Positions 1-7,937 of a stretch of 15,389 bases of DNA are shown in pieces. The position numbers and the translations under genes were made by a program. Origin of the DNA: Nitrospirae bacterium CG2_30_53_67 (GTDB lineage Bacteria > CG2-30-53-67); NCBI GenBank assembly GCA_001873285.1, contig MNYV01000131.1, positions 1 to 15,389 of the forward strand, in the 5' to 3' direction. How positions within the stretch are numbered: the stretch's first letter is position 1; the number at the start of each line of letters is the position of its first letter. The notes below the pieces were generated by a model, which saw only the letters and a program-made list of their open reading frames with translations, was not told where the DNA came from and did not search any database.

Positions 1-113
1 TGCCCGGGCTTCTCCAGGGCGCCGTTCAGACAGATCCCTTCTTCTTCCTGAATCAGATGAATGATACGCTGTCCCATCCTGCCCATGGCGCCGGTGACCA
101 CCGCTCTGATCAT
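1..113 (-). CDS. dapB: 4-hydroxy-tetrahydrodipicolinate reductase, N-terminal part
   Basis: Partial gene running off the left edge; 37 codons are visible. DapB reduces the dipicolinate-pathway intermediate with NAD(P)H on the way to diaminopimelate and lysine, in the cytoplasm. The visible N-terminus reads MIRAVVTGAMGRMGQRII, the Rossmann nucleotide-binding loop (GAMGRMG) typical of this family at the extreme N-terminus. The ATG at 111-113 has an upstream AGAGG about 6 nt away. It lies 252 bp downstream of murA on the same strand, separated by a palindromic repeat string, so co-transcription with murA is possible but not shown. Only the cofactor loop is visible, so the assignment rests on that motif and the start context. 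Confidence 0.8.
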   Translation of the reverse strand, partial: MIRAVVTGAMGRMGQRIIHLIQEEEGICLNGALEKPG

Positions 114-183
114 AAACACCTCTCTATAAAAATTATTCGGCTCTTCGCGTAAGAGTGTGGGTTGATTCCAATAACAAAAACCT

Positions 184-322
184 TGTCATTCCCCGACCCC
201 CGATCGCAGTCGAGGGCAGGCTTGATCGGGGAATCCACCCTTCGACAGGCTCAGGGTGACCATTGTCATGGTGAGCTTGTCGAACCATGGATTGTCCGGT
301 CGAGCCGGACAATGACGAAATT
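184..322. repeat. String of dispersed palindromic repeats between murA and dapB
   Basis: Three inverted repeats stand side by side. The first pairs ATTCCCCGA (188-196) with TCGGGGAAT (226-234). The second pairs TTCGACAGGCTCA (241-253) with TGAGCTTGTCGAA (272-284), with one mismatch. The third is a perfect 9-bp stem, ATTGTCCGG/CCGGACAAT, around TCGAG (291-313). No open frame fits the block. Sequences of this kind are, from general knowledge, widely dispersed in environmental bacterial genomes; copy number here cannot be judged. The hairpins could affect murA-dapB readthrough but lack a T-run, so they are not called terminators. Confidence 0.7.
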
Positions 323-365
323 TAAAACCGGGCAATAGACCTGCTTGTGCAATGGCAGATGGGTA

Positions 366-1649
366 TTAGCTCAGCAGTGTCCTCTTTTTCCCCGGTTCCT
401 TCTCCCTCCGGATTTCAGCGCCCAGACCTTGCAGCTTCTGCTCGATCCTCTCGTACCCTCGATCAATGTGATAGATCCTGGAAACCGTGGTTTCGCCCCG
501 GGCCGCAAGCCCGGCCAAAATCAGGGAGGCGCTGGCCCGGAGGTCCGTAGCCATGAGAGGGGCCCCGCTTAAGTGTTCCACCCCTCGAACCACGGCGCTG
601 TTTCCTTGCACGAGGATATCCGCTCCCATTCTGTGGAGCTCGGCCACATGCATGAACCGGTTCTCAAACACGGTCTCGGTGATCACGCTGGTCCCGCAAG
701 CGATCGTCATCAGGGCCATGAACTGGGCCTGCATATCCGTGGCAAATTCCGGATAGACCCCGGTCTTTACATCCACGGCATGGAGATCCCCGGATCTTCT
801 GATCCGGATGTCGCGGCCCATGATAGAAATCTCCGCCCCGGCCTCTCTGAGTTTGTTGATCACGGCATCCAGTTGCTCAGGGCGGCATCCTTCAACGGTG
901 ATATCTCCTCCGGTGATGGCCCCTGCCGCAAGAAACGTTCCGGTCTCGATTCTGTCGGGCATGATCTCATATGACATGCCCGAAAGGCCCTCCACGCCCT
1001 GGATCTCGATGCGGTCGCTTCCCGCCCCATAGATCCTTGCACCCATACGATTCAGGACGGAAGCGAGCTCCCCGACTTCCGGCTCACAGGCGGCATTTTC
1101 TATGACCGAGGTCCCCTTTGCCAGCGAGGCGGCCATCATGATATTCATGGTTCCGGTGACGGTGGGAAAATCCAGGGTGATCTTTGCGCCCTTGAGCACG
1201 GAGGCCTCGGCACAGGCATACCCTTTCTCAATGCGGATCCTGGCGCCCAGCTTTTCAAGGCCCATCAGGTGAATATTAATGGGCCTGGCGCCGATGGCGC
1301 ATCCGCCGGGCAGGGAGACCTCGGCTCGGCCGAACCGGGCGAGCAAAGGCCCCAGCACCAGTACCGATGCCCGCATGGTCTTGACCAGTTCATAGGAGGC
1401 CCGGTAACCTTGGACCCCGCCGGCGTAAAGTTCCATCCTTCCGGGTTCAGGCTGCTCGACCGCGACCCCGAGATCGCTGAGAAGAACGGACATGGTATTC
1501 ACGTCCCTGAGCGCCGGCACATTGGACAGGGAACACCGGCCCTGACAGAGCAGGGACGCGGCCATGATCGGAAGGGCGGCGTTCTTTGCCCCGCTGACCC
1601 TGACCTTTCCCATCAAAGGGGCGCCGCCCCGGATCACGATCCGTTCCAT
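366..1649 (-). CDS. murA: UDP-N-acetylglucosamine 1-carboxyvinyltransferase
   Basis: First committed step of peptidoglycan synthesis: transfers enolpyruvate from PEP to UDP-GlcNAc in the cytoplasm. The protein is 427 aa with the chosen start, close to the family's usual ~420. K22-N23 in SGAKNAALP and C117 in [13 protein letters not shown] correspond to the UDP-GlcNAc-binding Lys and the PEP/fosfomycin-reactive Cys of E. coli MurA (K22, C115). With the Cys present, the enzyme is predicted to be of the fosfomycin-sensitive type. [11 protein letters not shown] holds the catalytic Asp region. The frame opens 10 codons further up at 1679, but those codons lie in a repeat element; the ATG at 1649 has AGAGG 6-7 nt upstream and gives the normal N-terminus. 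The 5' leader is formed by repeat family A, whose end lies 16 nt before the ATG. Confidence 0.97.
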   Translation of the reverse strand: MERIVIRGGAPLMGKVRVSGAKNAALPIMAASLLCQGRCSLSNVPALRDVNTMSVLLSDLGVAVEQPEPGRMELYAGGVQGYRASYELVKTMRASVLVLGPLLARFGRAEVSLPGGCAIGARPINIHLMGLEKLGARIRIEKGYACAEASVLKGAKITLDFPTVTGTMNIMMAASLAKGTSVIENAACEPEVGELASVLNRMGARIYGAGSDRIEIQGVEGLSGMSYEIMPDRIETGTFLAAGAITGGDITVEGCRPEQLDAVINKLREAGAEISIMGRDIRIRRSGDLHAVDVKTGVYPEFATDMQAQFMALMTIACGTSVITETVFENRFMHVAELHRMGADILVQGNSAVVRGVEHLSGAPLMATDLRASASLILAGLAARGETTVSRIYHIDRGYERIEQKLQGLGAEIRREKEPGKKRTLLS

Positions 1650-1665
1650 GTGAAACCTCTTTTTT

Positions 1666-1917
1666 GGTTCTTCTCCCATCTAGTGGGTAAGAAGGGTTCG
1701 AGGGTTCCAGGGGTCAAGGGGTCAAGTGAAATACTGTAACGCAAGCAAAATCTCCAGATAAAAACACTGGAACCCTTGACCCATGATGTTTTTAGCACTT
1801 CACTCGACCCCTTGAATCCTTGGCCCCTCGGACCCTCAAGTCTTGAAAATCACCTCACTTGACCCCTGGAATCCTTGACCCCTTGACCCCTGATGTTTTC
1901 ACCCACTCTTTTGGAGA
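1666..1917 (-). repeat. Family A MITE-like element, copy 1 (upstream of murA)
   Basis: Non-coding element of about 252 bp between rpsR and murA. Its ends form an imperfect inverted repeat: TCTCCCATCTAGTGGGT (1672-1688) against the reverse complement of 1901-1917, TCTCCAAAAGAGTGGGT (13 of 17 identical). Just inside are arrays based on the 8-nt unit GGGGTCAA, facing each other across the element. The middle carries AACGCAAGCAAAATCTCC followed by a small CCAG...CTGG hairpin, shared almost identically with copy 2. There is no plausible protein. The strand given is that of the downstream gene (murA), toward which the GGGAGAAGAACC end points. Confidence 0.8.
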
Positions 1918-1942
1918 TGATCTTCTTCTCTAAACCATGGGA

Positions 1943-2200
1943 TCAGGGCTCGGCAAAGGGTATGAGGGCGATATTACGGGCCCTTTTGATGGCCTCGGTC
2001 AGGATGCGCTGATGGGGTGCGCAATTCCCGGAGATCCTTCTCGGAATGATCTTCCCCCGCTCGGTGATGAAATTTCTCAGCAGCCGCATGTCCTTGTAGT
2101 CAACCGAGTCAATCTTGTTCTCGCATAAGCGGCAGACTTTTTTTCGGTAAAAAAATTTTTTCTTCTTTTTGGGATCTTGCTCCCGTTCCCGGTATGCCAT
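1943..2200 (-). CDS. rpsR: 30S ribosomal protein S18
   Basis: 85-aa primary binding partner of S6 on the platform of the small subunit. Diagnostic stretches are [37 protein letters not shown] and the terminal [10 protein letters not shown]. The N-terminus is a very basic [11 protein letters not shown] run. A CRLC motif plus the Cys of GNC are retained, as in Cys-containing S18 forms. Slightly longer than the ~75 aa of E. coli because of the N-terminal extension. The ATG at 2200 is preceded by AGGAG about 8 nt upstream. It follows rpsF on the same strand, but a family C repeat lies between, and neither ssb nor rplI is adjacent, unlike many bacteria. Confidence 0.97.
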   Translation of the reverse strand: MAYREREQDPKKKKKFFYRKKVCRLCENKIDSVDYKDMRLLRNFITERGKIIPRRISGNCAPHQRILTEAIKRARNIALIPFAEP

Positions 2201-2219
2201 ACGTTACTCTCCTATCTCT

Positions 2220-2370
2220 GACGGCTTCGTAAAAAGTCCGCCTGCGGCGTTACGCTTCATCCTTCGTCATTGCAGCGTACCTCTCAGTACGCCTCATTCC
2301 TCAGGATTCGCAAGCCTTGCATCCGGAGCTTTTTACTGTGCCGTCCCATTTTAGGACTTTTTACGAGTCC
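2220..2370. repeat. Family C MITE-like palindromic element between rpsF and rpsR
   Basis: About 150 bp bounded by inverted copies of TCGTAAAAAGTCC: left end GACGGCTTCGTAAAAAGTCC (2220-2239), right end GGACTTTTTACGAGTC (2354-2369). A second inner arm, AGCTTTTTACTGTGCCGTC (2327-2345), also mirrors the left end. The centre has a hairpin around GCGTACCTCTCAGTACGC. This type, with TTCGTAAAAAGTC ends, is familiar from general knowledge as a dispersed repeat in deltaproteobacterial-type genomes. The right end overlaps the 3' end of rpsF and contains its stop codon. Confidence 0.75.
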
Positions 2371-2732
2371 CTCATCTCCGCCTGTTGCGGAGGCGTGCCG
2401 GACAAGGACTCTTCGCCCTGTTTGAGCGAAGCGGTCTGCAGCGCCTCCTTCTCGATTCTGAGGGACATGAATTTTATGACGCTGTCATTGACGCGGTAAT
2501 TTCTCTCAAGCTCATGGAGAACGCCGCCGCTCCCCAAAAACTGCATGAGCACATAACGACCTTTCTTGTGCTTCTTCACGTCGTAGGCGAGCTTTTTCAC
2601 TCCCCAGTCATCCACGATATGGATCTCCCCGCCCTGCTTTCGGACAACTTCAGCCATGGTCTCTTTGATTTTTTCGGTCTCTTCAGGTGAGAGTTCGGGG
2701 TTGAGGATAAAAATGGATTCGTAGTAGTTCAT
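2361..2732 (-). CDS. rpsF: 30S ribosomal protein S6
   Basis: 123-aa S6 protein of the small-subunit platform; pairs with S18. The family signature is clear: MNYYESIFILNPELS at the N-terminus, DDWGVKKLAYDVKKHKKG, and the final strand YRVNDSVIKFMSLR. The start is the ATG at 2732, with AGGAGG 5 nt upstream; an in-frame GTG at 2738 overlaps the Shine-Dalgarno and is rejected. The C-terminal tail after about residue 100 is hydrophilic and not conserved. The last codons (GAC TCG) and the TAA stop lie inside the right end of the family C repeat, so the present C-terminus was probably set by its insertion. Two hairpins and a promoter-like sequence precede the gene. Confidence 0.96.
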   Translation of the reverse strand: MNYYESIFILNPELSPEETEKIKETMAEVVRKQGGEIHIVDDWGVKKLAYDVKKHKKGRYVLMQFLGSGGVLHELERNYRVNDSVIKFMSLRIEKEALQTASLKQGEESLSGTPPQQAEMRDS

Positions 2733-2755
2733 GATCACCTCCTTTTGGATATCAA

Positions 2756-2776
2756 GCCCCGGAACGTGTCCGGAGC
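2756..2776 (-). promoter_or_regulatory. Leader hairpin just before rpsF, possible S6:S18 autoregulatory site
   Basis: In the rpsF transcript GCUCCGGA pairs with UCCGGGGC around CACGU, an 8-bp stem ending about 12 nt before the Shine-Dalgarno. The S6:S18 complex is known to bind a leader RNA hairpin of its own operon in many bacteria, and position and a CCG-containing stem fit that idea. I could not confirm the consensus of that motif from memory, so the regulatory role is inference; the hairpin itself is seen. Confidence 0.35.
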
Positions 2777-2789
2777 AAGGGGTTATAAT

Positions 2790-2814
2790 GACCTGAATGT
2801 TTCAGGTCTTTTTT
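2790..2814 (+). terminator. Hairpin with T-run (plus-strand intrinsic terminator) opposite the rpsF leader
   Basis: GACCTGAA/TTCAGGTC is a perfect 8-bp stem with a 3-nt loop, followed by TTTTTT on the plus strand. It has the form of an intrinsic terminator for plus-strand transcription, yet no plus-strand gene lies immediately upstream; it would block antisense transcription coming out of rpsF. On the minus strand the same hairpin would sit near the 5' end of the rpsF leader, preceded by an A-run, where it could instead be a leader structure. Confidence 0.5.
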
Positions 2815-2826
2815 CGTGCGGCTTCA

Positions 2827-2856
2827 TGTATATCACAGTGAGCGTCTTGGTTTCAA
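2827..2856 (-). promoter_or_regulatory. Candidate promoter for rpsF-rpsR
   Basis: Read on the minus strand: TTGAAA (-35, at 2851-2856), an 18-nt spacer, then TATACA (-10, at 2827-2832). Predicted transcription begins near 2820, giving a leader of about 90 nt that includes the two hairpins upstream of rpsF. Recognised by eye only. Confidence 0.45.
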
Positions 2857-2893
2857 GCGTTTTTTTGCTTGATGCTTTTTTTTGCCTGAACCG

Positions 2894-2928
2894 AAAAAAG
2901 GCCCCCTCTCCAGGAAAAGAGGGTGGCC
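2894..2928 (-). terminator. Intrinsic terminator with no obvious gene
   Basis: On the minus strand GGCCACCCTCT pairs with AGAGGGGGCC (one bulged base) and is followed by TTTTTT. It is a strong-looking terminator, but the nearest minus-strand gene upstream (hppA) already has its own terminator some 430 bp earlier. It may be a leftover of a lost gene or a second barrier protecting the rpsF promoter. Confidence 0.6.
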
Positions 2929-2981
2929 TGATAGTCTTATTCAGGGGTCTTTTCACACAACTATTGGCAACTGTAAAACAA

Positions 2982-3083
2982 ATGTCCTATATGCGCCGCT
3001 GGTTATCCTCCTCACCCTCCCCTCTCCCCCTTTCTTTGAAGGGGGAGAGGATAAAGGTGAGGGGGTCCGAGATCATAGGACAT
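2982..3083. repeat. Family D palindromic element with 9-bp inverted ends
   Basis: A 102-bp segment bounded by ATGTCCTAT (2982-2990) and its exact inverse ATAGGACAT (3075-3083). Inside, CTCACC...CCCCTCTCCCCCTT mirrors AAGGGGGAGAGG...GGTGAG, making one long imperfect hairpin with its loop near 3039. It has no ATG-led coding capacity of its own. Pyrimidine-rich CCCTCTCCC palindromes of this style are common dispersed repeats in bacteria. Confidence 0.6.
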
Positions 3084-3177
3084 TACCAAATCCTTCCTCG
3101 ACTACCGAAAACTTCCCCTCCTCATAGGTGATTCTGCTGTGATCCGCCCGCCACAATTCCCTTTACAAATCCAATAG

Positions 3178-3306
3178 TACTTGATAAATGAGTACTTGCT
3201 GGACAAGAATCAGTTGTACGTCAATCTCTCCGAGATAGACGACGCGCAGTCTAACGATAAGGAGAAGGCGATGAAGCAGGCATTCTCCGGAGAAACGTAC
3301 GAGTAA
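3178..3306 (+). pseudogene. Short coding-like remnant, unknown protein (C-terminal piece)
   Basis: A 42-codon open frame follows an in-frame TAG (3175-3177) and ends at TAA (3304-3306). It contains the protein-like stretches YLLDKNQLYVNLSEIDD and DKEKAMKQAFSGETYE, with C/G-biased third positions typical of real genes in this window. There is no ATG and no ribosome-binding site; a TTG at 3181 is the only possible start. It ends about 20 bp before the hppA terminator, tail to tail. I do not recognise the family. It could be the tail of a gene mostly lost by deletion or cut by repeat insertion, or a small gene with an unusual start. Confidence 0.35.
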
Positions 3307-3328
3307 TCCTGACAGATTCTGCACAGCG

Positions 3329-3362
3329 AAAAAAGGCCCCTTCCTTTGGAGAAAGGGGCCTT
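3329..3362 (-). terminator. Intrinsic terminator of hppA
   Basis: On the minus strand AAGGCCCCTT and AAGGGGCCTT form a perfect 10-bp stem around a 10-nt loop, followed by a T-run. It begins 22 bp after the hppA stop codon. Confidence 0.85.
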
Positions 3363-3384
3363 AAAACGCCATGGACCGTAAAAA

Positions 3385-5448
3385 CTACCGGCCGGCCAGG
3401 GCCACAAGCGGCGCAATCACCAGGGAAACAATGGACATGAGTTTGATCAAAATATTCATGGCCGGTCCCGATGTATCCTTGAAGGGATCGCCGATGGTGT
3501 CTCCCACCACCGCGGCCTTGTGGGCGTCCGAACCCTTGCCGCCGAGGTTCCCTTTTTCAATATACTTCTTGGCATTGTCCCAGGCGCCGCCGCCGTTTCC
3601 CATGAAGAGGGCCATGAGAACTCCGGTCACCGTGGCGCCGGCCAGCATCCCCCCGAGGGCTTCAGGACCGAGAACAAATCCCACAACTAAGGGGAGAATG
3701 ACCGCCGTAAGTCCGGGCACGATCATCTCCCGAATGGCGGCAGCAGCGCTGATATCCACGCACTTCTTGGAATCAGGCTTGACATCGGGCTTTCCTTCGA
3801 GAAGGCCGGGGATCTCCCTGAACTGACGCCGGATCTCTTCGACCATTTTCATGGCGGCCTTGCCCACCGAGGTCATGGTCATCGCGGCGACCAGGAAGGG
3901 GATAATACCTCCGATAAAGAGGCCGATCACCACCTTGGCGTCGGTCACAATAATCTGCATCGATTGAAGACCGTTTCCGACCCGGGTATGATCAACGGCC
4001 TGGGTATAGGCGGAAAAAAGGGCCAGCGCCGTGAGCGCCGCAGAACCAATGGCAAACCCTTTGCCGATGGCCGCCGTGGTATTTCCCAGTGCATCCAGGG
4101 CGTCGGTGATCTTACGGGTTTCCTTACCCAGCCCGGCCATCTCGGAGATTCCGCCTGCGTTATCGGCCACGGGCCCATAGGCGTCCACGGACATGGTGAT
4201 TCCCACGGTTGCGAGCATGCCCACAGCCGAGATCCCGATACCGTAGAGTCCTGCCACCTTGTCGGCGACATAGATGGCCGCGCAGATGATCAGAACCGGA
4301 ATCGCCGTACTCTCAAGACCCACGGCAAGCCCCGTGATCACATTGGTGGCGGCGCCGGTCTTGCTGGACTCGGCGATCCGGACGATGGGACCGGCAGAGG
4401 TGTAATATTCAGTGACAAGACCGATGAAGATCCCGGCCAATGTCCCGACAAGCACGGCCCAGAACGCGGAATTATGCACCTCCATGGTGGTCACAACAAA
4501 CCAGGCAAGGATCAGAAAGAGGCCTGCGGCCACAAACGTGGAATAACGCAGGGCCGCTGCCGGGCTCCAGTTCTGCATGATCTTCATGGAAAGAATGCCG
4601 ATCAATGAGGCCACAAGCCCGAACATGGCCAGGATGATGGGTAGGCTCATATAACTCGACTTCAGGGCCGCGGTGATATGCGGATCGGTTTCCAGGGCGG
4701 TCGCAGCGATGGCGATGGTGGCGACGATGGATCCCACGTAGGACTCGAAGATGTCGGCGCCGAGGCCTGCCACGTCACCCACGTTATCACCTACGTTGTC
4801 GGCGATCACACCGGGGTTCCTGGGGTCGTCCTCGGGAATGCCGGCCTCAATTTTCCCGACCAGATCCGCTCCCACGTCAGCAGACTTGGTGTAGATCCCG
4901 CCGCCCACACGGGCGAAGAGGGCGATGGAGCTCGCTCCCATGGCGAATCCGTTGATGTTTGCAATCGCCAGCTGATTCGCCGGATCATGACCGAAAAAGT
5001 AATATGCAATCCCCAGGCCCATGATCCCGAGGCTGGCCACGGCAAGCCCCATGATGGCGCCGCCGCTGAATGCCATGGAAAGGGCCGGCCCGTGGTTCGG
5101 CTTGTTGGCCTCGGCGGCCTGAGCCGTTCTCACATTGGCGATGGTCGCCCCATTCATCCCGATAAAGCCGGCCAGGATGGAGCAGATCGCTCCGCCCACA
5201 AAACAAAAGGCGGTCATGATGCTCACCTTCCAGGTTAACAGGATAAAGACGATCACGATGAAGCCGGCAAGGACCTTGTACATGCGGAACAGGAAGACCA
5301 GGGCCCCATCATGGATCTGATCGGCAATATCTTTCATTCTTTCATTTCCCGCAGGCTTGGCCTTGAGCGATGAGAAGATGATGAACGCAAAGATCAGCCC
5401 GATGATCCCGATCAAAGGTGCAAGATTCGTGTTAAGAAGCATGGACAT
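3385..5448 (-). CDS. hppA: Membrane-bound ion-pumping pyrophosphatase, K+-dependent type
   Basis: 687-aa integral membrane enzyme, expected to have about 16 transmembrane helices, that hydrolyses pyrophosphate to pump H+ and/or Na+ across the inner membrane. All three acidic motif regions are intact: [11 protein letters not shown] (about 191-201) with EDDPRNP and [21 protein letters not shown] (about 422-433); and [17 protein letters not shown] near the C-terminus. NTTAAIGKG (about 456-464) has Ala where K+-independent enzymes have Lys (NTTKAxTKG), which marks the K+-dependent group. H+ versus Na+ specificity cannot be settled by eye. The frame opens 13 codons earlier, but AGGAGG (5457-5462) sits 8 nt before the ATG at 5448, deciding the start. 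The gene has its own terminator and an AT-rich leader, so is probably separately transcribed. Confidence 0.97.
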   Translation of the reverse strand: MSMLLNTNLAPLIGIIGLIFAFIIFSSLKAKPAGNERMKDIADQIHDGALVFLFRMYKVLAGFIVIVFILLTWKVSIMTAFCFVGGAICSILAGFIGMNGATIANVRTAQAAEANKPNHGPALSMAFSGGAIMGLAVASLGIMGLGIAYYFFGHDPANQLAIANINGFAMGASSIALFARVGGGIYTKSADVGADLVGKIEAGIPEDDPRNPGVIADNVGDNVGDVAGLGADIFESYVGSIVATIAIAATALETDPHITAALKSSYMSLPIILAMFGLVASLIGILSMKIMQNWSPAAALRYSTFVAAGLFLILAWFVVTTMEVHNSAFWAVLVGTLAGIFIGLVTEYYTSAGPIVRIAESSKTGAATNVITGLAVGLESTAIPVLIICAAIYVADKVAGLYGIGISAVGMLATVGITMSVDAYGPVADNAGGISEMAGLGKETRKITDALDALGNTTAAIGKGFAIGSAALTALALFSAYTQAVDHTRVGNGLQSMQIIVTDAKVVIGLFIGGIIPFLVAAMTMTSVGKAAMKMVEEIRRQFREIPGLLEGKPDVKPDSKKCVDISAAAAIREMIVPGLTAVILPLVVGFVLGPEALGGMLAGATVTGVLMALFMGNGGGAWDNAKKYIEKGNLGGKGSDAHKAAVVGDTIGDPFKDTSGPAMNILIKLMSIVSLVIAPLVALAGR

Positions 5449-5642
5449 TTTCCGTTCCTCCTCTGCAAAAAAAATTAGAAAATCCATCGAAAAACTTAAA
5501 ATTAATCCCGGAAAACTAAAAACCTTAAAATTAGAATATTGATATTTAAATATATCTCTAAAAAAGTAAAGTTAGAATTTCTTATAGTTTTGTTAGTAAA
5601 TATTATCGTTGAGTTTTCATGCTATGGGAATCTCATTTTGTG
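5449..5642 (-). promoter_or_regulatory. AT-rich hppA leader/promoter region
   Basis: These 194 bp between pth and hppA are far more AT-rich than their surroundings, with runs such as TATATTTAAATATC on the minus strand and a T8 run just before the hppA ribosome-binding site. Several A/T hexamers could be -10 boxes and no single promoter stands out. The composition and gap suggest an independent hppA promoter and an A/T-rich, probably unstructured leader. No coding content is seen. Confidence 0.35.
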
Positions 5643-6200
5643 TTATGAATGAAAATGGTTCATGGCTTCAGTCATTCCATGTAAAACAAGGTATTCCATG
5701 ATATCCGCCGCTTTCTCGGCCCATTTCCGAGACTCGGCAGGGTCTGGAAAATTTCTTAACACATAGTCCGCCGGGTCCTCGCCCGCTTCAGGACGTCCGA
5801 TACCGATTCGGATCCGGACAAAATCGGCCCCGCATATTTCGATAATGGAGCGGAGCCCGTTGTGACCGCCGTGACCGCCTCCCTTCTTGATTTTGATTCG
5901 GCCTCGCTCCAGGTCTATATCGTCGTGGACCACGATTACGGATCCGATATGGACCTTGTCCTTACCCATGAGCGAGGCTAACGCCTCTCCGCTCCGGTTC
6001 ATGAAGGTCTGCGGCTTGGCCAGCAGGACCGGAATGCCGCCCATCTCTGCTTTCCCGACCAGGGACTTGCAACTCCTGTGCCGGAGCCGCATCCCTGCTC
6101 TCTTGGCCAACTCGTCAACGACCAGAAACCCGATATTGTGCCGGTGCTTCTGGTACTTGCGTCCCGGATTTCCGAGCCCGACGATCATGCGAAGATCCAT
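5643..6200 (-). CDS. pth: Peptidyl-tRNA hydrolase
   Basis: 185-aa cytoplasmic enzyme that frees tRNA from prematurely released peptidyl-tRNA. Catalytic and binding residues match E. coli closely: N11 in VGLGNPG, H21 in RHNIGF, N68 in TFMNRSG, D93 in VVHDDID and N114 in GHGGHNGLRS. Length is close to the usual ~190. The start is a little uncertain: ATG at 6200 (AAAGG about 10 nt upstream) or the ATG four codons later at 6188, which would put MIVGLGNPG at the N-terminus as in many homologues. It follows rplY by about 100 bp, the common rplY-pth arrangement. Confidence 0.97.
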   Translation of the reverse strand: MDLRMIVGLGNPGRKYQKHRHNIGFLVVDELAKRAGMRLRHRSCKSLVGKAEMGGIPVLLAKPQTFMNRSGEALASLMGKDKVHIGSVIVVHDDIDLERGRIKIKKGGGHGGHNGLRSIIEICGADFVRIRIGIGRPEAGEDPADYVLRNFPDPAESRKWAEKAADIMEYLVLHGMTEAMNHFHS

Positions 6201-6304
6201 GCCTGTGAGCCTTTTGCAATGGGACTTCTACCGACTTAGCGGCCTTTCATGCAGATTCGCAAAGAATGTCCGGCCGGTTCACACATGGATGAAATGAATG
6301 GCGC

Positions 6305-6979
6305 TCAACTCTTGGACCCGGGTTTCTTTTCGGTCGCATCGGGCTTTTCCGGGGCCTCTCCTTCGGGAGCAGCCCCCTCTTCAGCAACAGCCCCTTCCAC
6401 GGCCTCAGCCGGTTTGGCCGCCTCCTCCACCACAGGCGCCAGAACCGAATAGAGCACCTGATCTCCTGGCGTCAGAACCTTGACCCCCAGGTCCGGCAGA
6501 TCCGAGACATGAATCGCATCTCCCACATCCAGATTGGAGCAGTCAACCTGGAAAAACTCTGGAATTTCGTGGGGGAGGCATTCGATCTCCACGTGGCTCA
6601 AGGCATGGGTCAGAATCCCGCCCTTTTTGCACCCCTCAGGCGTGCCTCCCTCTGCCTTGACCTCCACCACGACCTTGATCTTCTGGTCCATGGAGACCTC
6701 AAAGAGGTCGGCATGAATCGGCACGCGTTGGATCGGATCCATCTGGACGTCCTTCAAGAGAGCCATCTTCTTGTTTCCGTCTATGGTGATCTCCAGGATG
6801 GCATTGAACCCGGCCTCGGATTTTAAAACCTGCTGTAAATCCTTGAGCCGGACGGTGAGGCTTCGGATGACTTCGTGTCCATACATCACGGCCGGAACCA
6901 TTCCCATCCGCCGGAGTTTCCTGGCCGCCCCTTTGCCTGCCGCTTCCCTTGATAAAACTTCGAGTGAAATCGTTTTCAT
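6305..6979 (-). CDS. rplY: 50S ribosomal protein L25 (CTC/TL5 type, long form)
   Basis: 224-aa 5S-rRNA-binding protein of the large subunit. The N-terminal L25 domain covers about residues 1-92 (EAAGKGAARKLRR, VPAVMYG, LLKDVQMDPIQRVPIHADLF). The second beta domain of the TL5/CTC type covers about 95-185 (VEVKAEGGTPEG, KGGILTHAL, IECLPHEIPEFFQVDCS, GDAIHVSDL). A low-complexity Ala/Glu/Pro tail fills about 187-224 and ends in a Lys-rich KKPGSKS. GAGGTG lies about 5 nt before the ATG at 6979. It is 25 bp downstream of prs, so certainly in the same operon. Confidence 0.96.
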   Translation of the reverse strand: MKTISLEVLSREAAGKGAARKLRRMGMVPAVMYGHEVIRSLTVRLKDLQQVLKSEAGFNAILEITIDGNKKMALLKDVQMDPIQRVPIHADLFEVSMDQKIKVVVEVKAEGGTPEGCKKGGILTHALSHVEIECLPHEIPEFFQVDCSNLDVGDAIHVSDLPDLGVKVLTPGDQVLYSVLAPVVEEAAKPAEAVEGAVAEEGAAPEGEAPEKPDATEKKPGSKS

Positions 6980-7004
6980 CTTGCACCTCTATATATCATG
7001 TTTC

Positions 7005-7937
7005 TTATTCAAAAAGTGTACTGATCGTGGTCTCTTCATGAATATTCTGAATGGCTTTGGAAAAGAGTTCTCCAATGGAGAGGATCACGATCTTTTTGCA
7101 CTGATCCCCTTTCTTGAAGGGGATACTGTTGGTCGCTACAACCTTGTTCAGGGCCGATTCATTGATCCGGGTCAGGGCCGGGCCTGACAGGACCGGATGC
7201 GTACAGCACGCGGAGACGCTCATGGCCCCCTGGTTCATAATCGCGCTGGATGCTTCAGCCAGAGTTCCTGCGGTATCCACCATGTCATCCAGGATCAATG
7301 CCTTTTTCCCTTCCACTTCACCGATCAGGTTCATGACCTTGGATTCATTGGGCATGGTACGCCGCTTGTCAATGATGGCGAGAGAGGCATTGAGCCGTTT
7401 GGCAAAGGCCCGGGCGCGTTGCACGCCGCCCGCATCCGGTGAGACCACCACGCAGCCCTCCCCATGCATTCCGTTCTTTCGAAAATAGTCGAGGAGTATC
7501 GGAGCGGAATACAGGTTGTCCACCGGGATATTGAAAAACCCTTGAATCTGACCCGCGTGCAGGTCCATGGTTAAGACGCGATTCGCTCCTGCGGTGGTGA
7601 TGAGATCGGCCACAAGCTTGGCGGTGATGGGAACCCTCGGAAGGACCTTACGGTCCTGCCTGGCATAGCCGTAATAAGGAAGAACGGCCGTAATGCGGCG
7701 GGCCGAAGCCCTCTTCATGGCATCGATCATGATCAGGAGTTCCATCAGGTTGTGATTGACCGGGTTACAGGTGGATTGGACCACAAAAACATCCCGGCCT
7801 CTCACGTTTTCATTGATCTGCACCATGATCTCACCGTCGCTGAAGGTGCTGACCTCGGCATCTCCCAGAGAAATATTCAAATGCCCGCAGATTTCTTTTG
7901 CAAGCTCCGGATCGGAGTTTCCGGAAAAGATCTTCAT
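7005..7937 (-). CDS. prs: Ribose-phosphate pyrophosphokinase (PRPP synthase)
   Basis: 310-aa cytoplasmic enzyme that makes PRPP from ribose-5-phosphate and ATP for nucleotide, His and Trp synthesis. Class I features: the N-terminal [13 protein letters not shown]; the ATP-binding YGYARQDRK loop (R93-K97); [12 protein letters not shown] with D125/H127; [15 protein letters not shown] at 191-193; and the PRPP loop [13 protein letters not shown] (214-226). Length is standard. The ATG at 7937 has AAGGA about 9-11 nt upstream. Its 5' side carries family A copy 2, which separates it from tRNA-Gln; the 75 bp between element and gene show no clear promoter. Confidence 0.98.
   Translation of the reverse strand: MKIFSGNSDPELAKEICGHLNISLGDAEVSTFSDGEIMVQINENVRGRDVFVVQSTCNPVNHNLMELLIMIDAMKRASARRITAVLPYYGYARQDRKVLPRVPITAKLVADLITTAGANRVLTMDLHAGQIQGFFNIPVDNLYSAPILLDYFRKNGMHGEGCVVVSPDAGGVQRARAFAKRLNASLAIIDKRRTMPNESKVMNLIGEVEGKKALILDDMVDTAGTLAEASSAIMNQGAMSVSACCTHPVLSGPALTRINESALNKVVATNSIPFKKGDQCKKIVILSIGELFSKAIQNIHEETTISTLFE

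Noticed and set aside
1650-1679. Ten-codon N-terminal extension of MurA
   Set aside because: The extra codons run into the end of repeat family A and lack a ribosome-binding site; AGAGG precedes the ATG at 1649, which gives K22 at its usual number.
1690-1900. CRISPR-like array from the repeated GGGGTCAA units
   Set aside because: Units are 8 nt, contiguous, degenerate and mirrored; there are no spacers and no cas genes.
3964-4608. Long plus-strand frame opposite hppA
   Set aside because: It is the shadow of the conserved hppA frame; its composition is Gly/His/Asp-rich, as expected for an antisense frame.
5449-5487. Earlier start for HppA (13 more residues)
   Set aside because: AGGAGG lies within that extension, 8 nt before the ATG at 5448.
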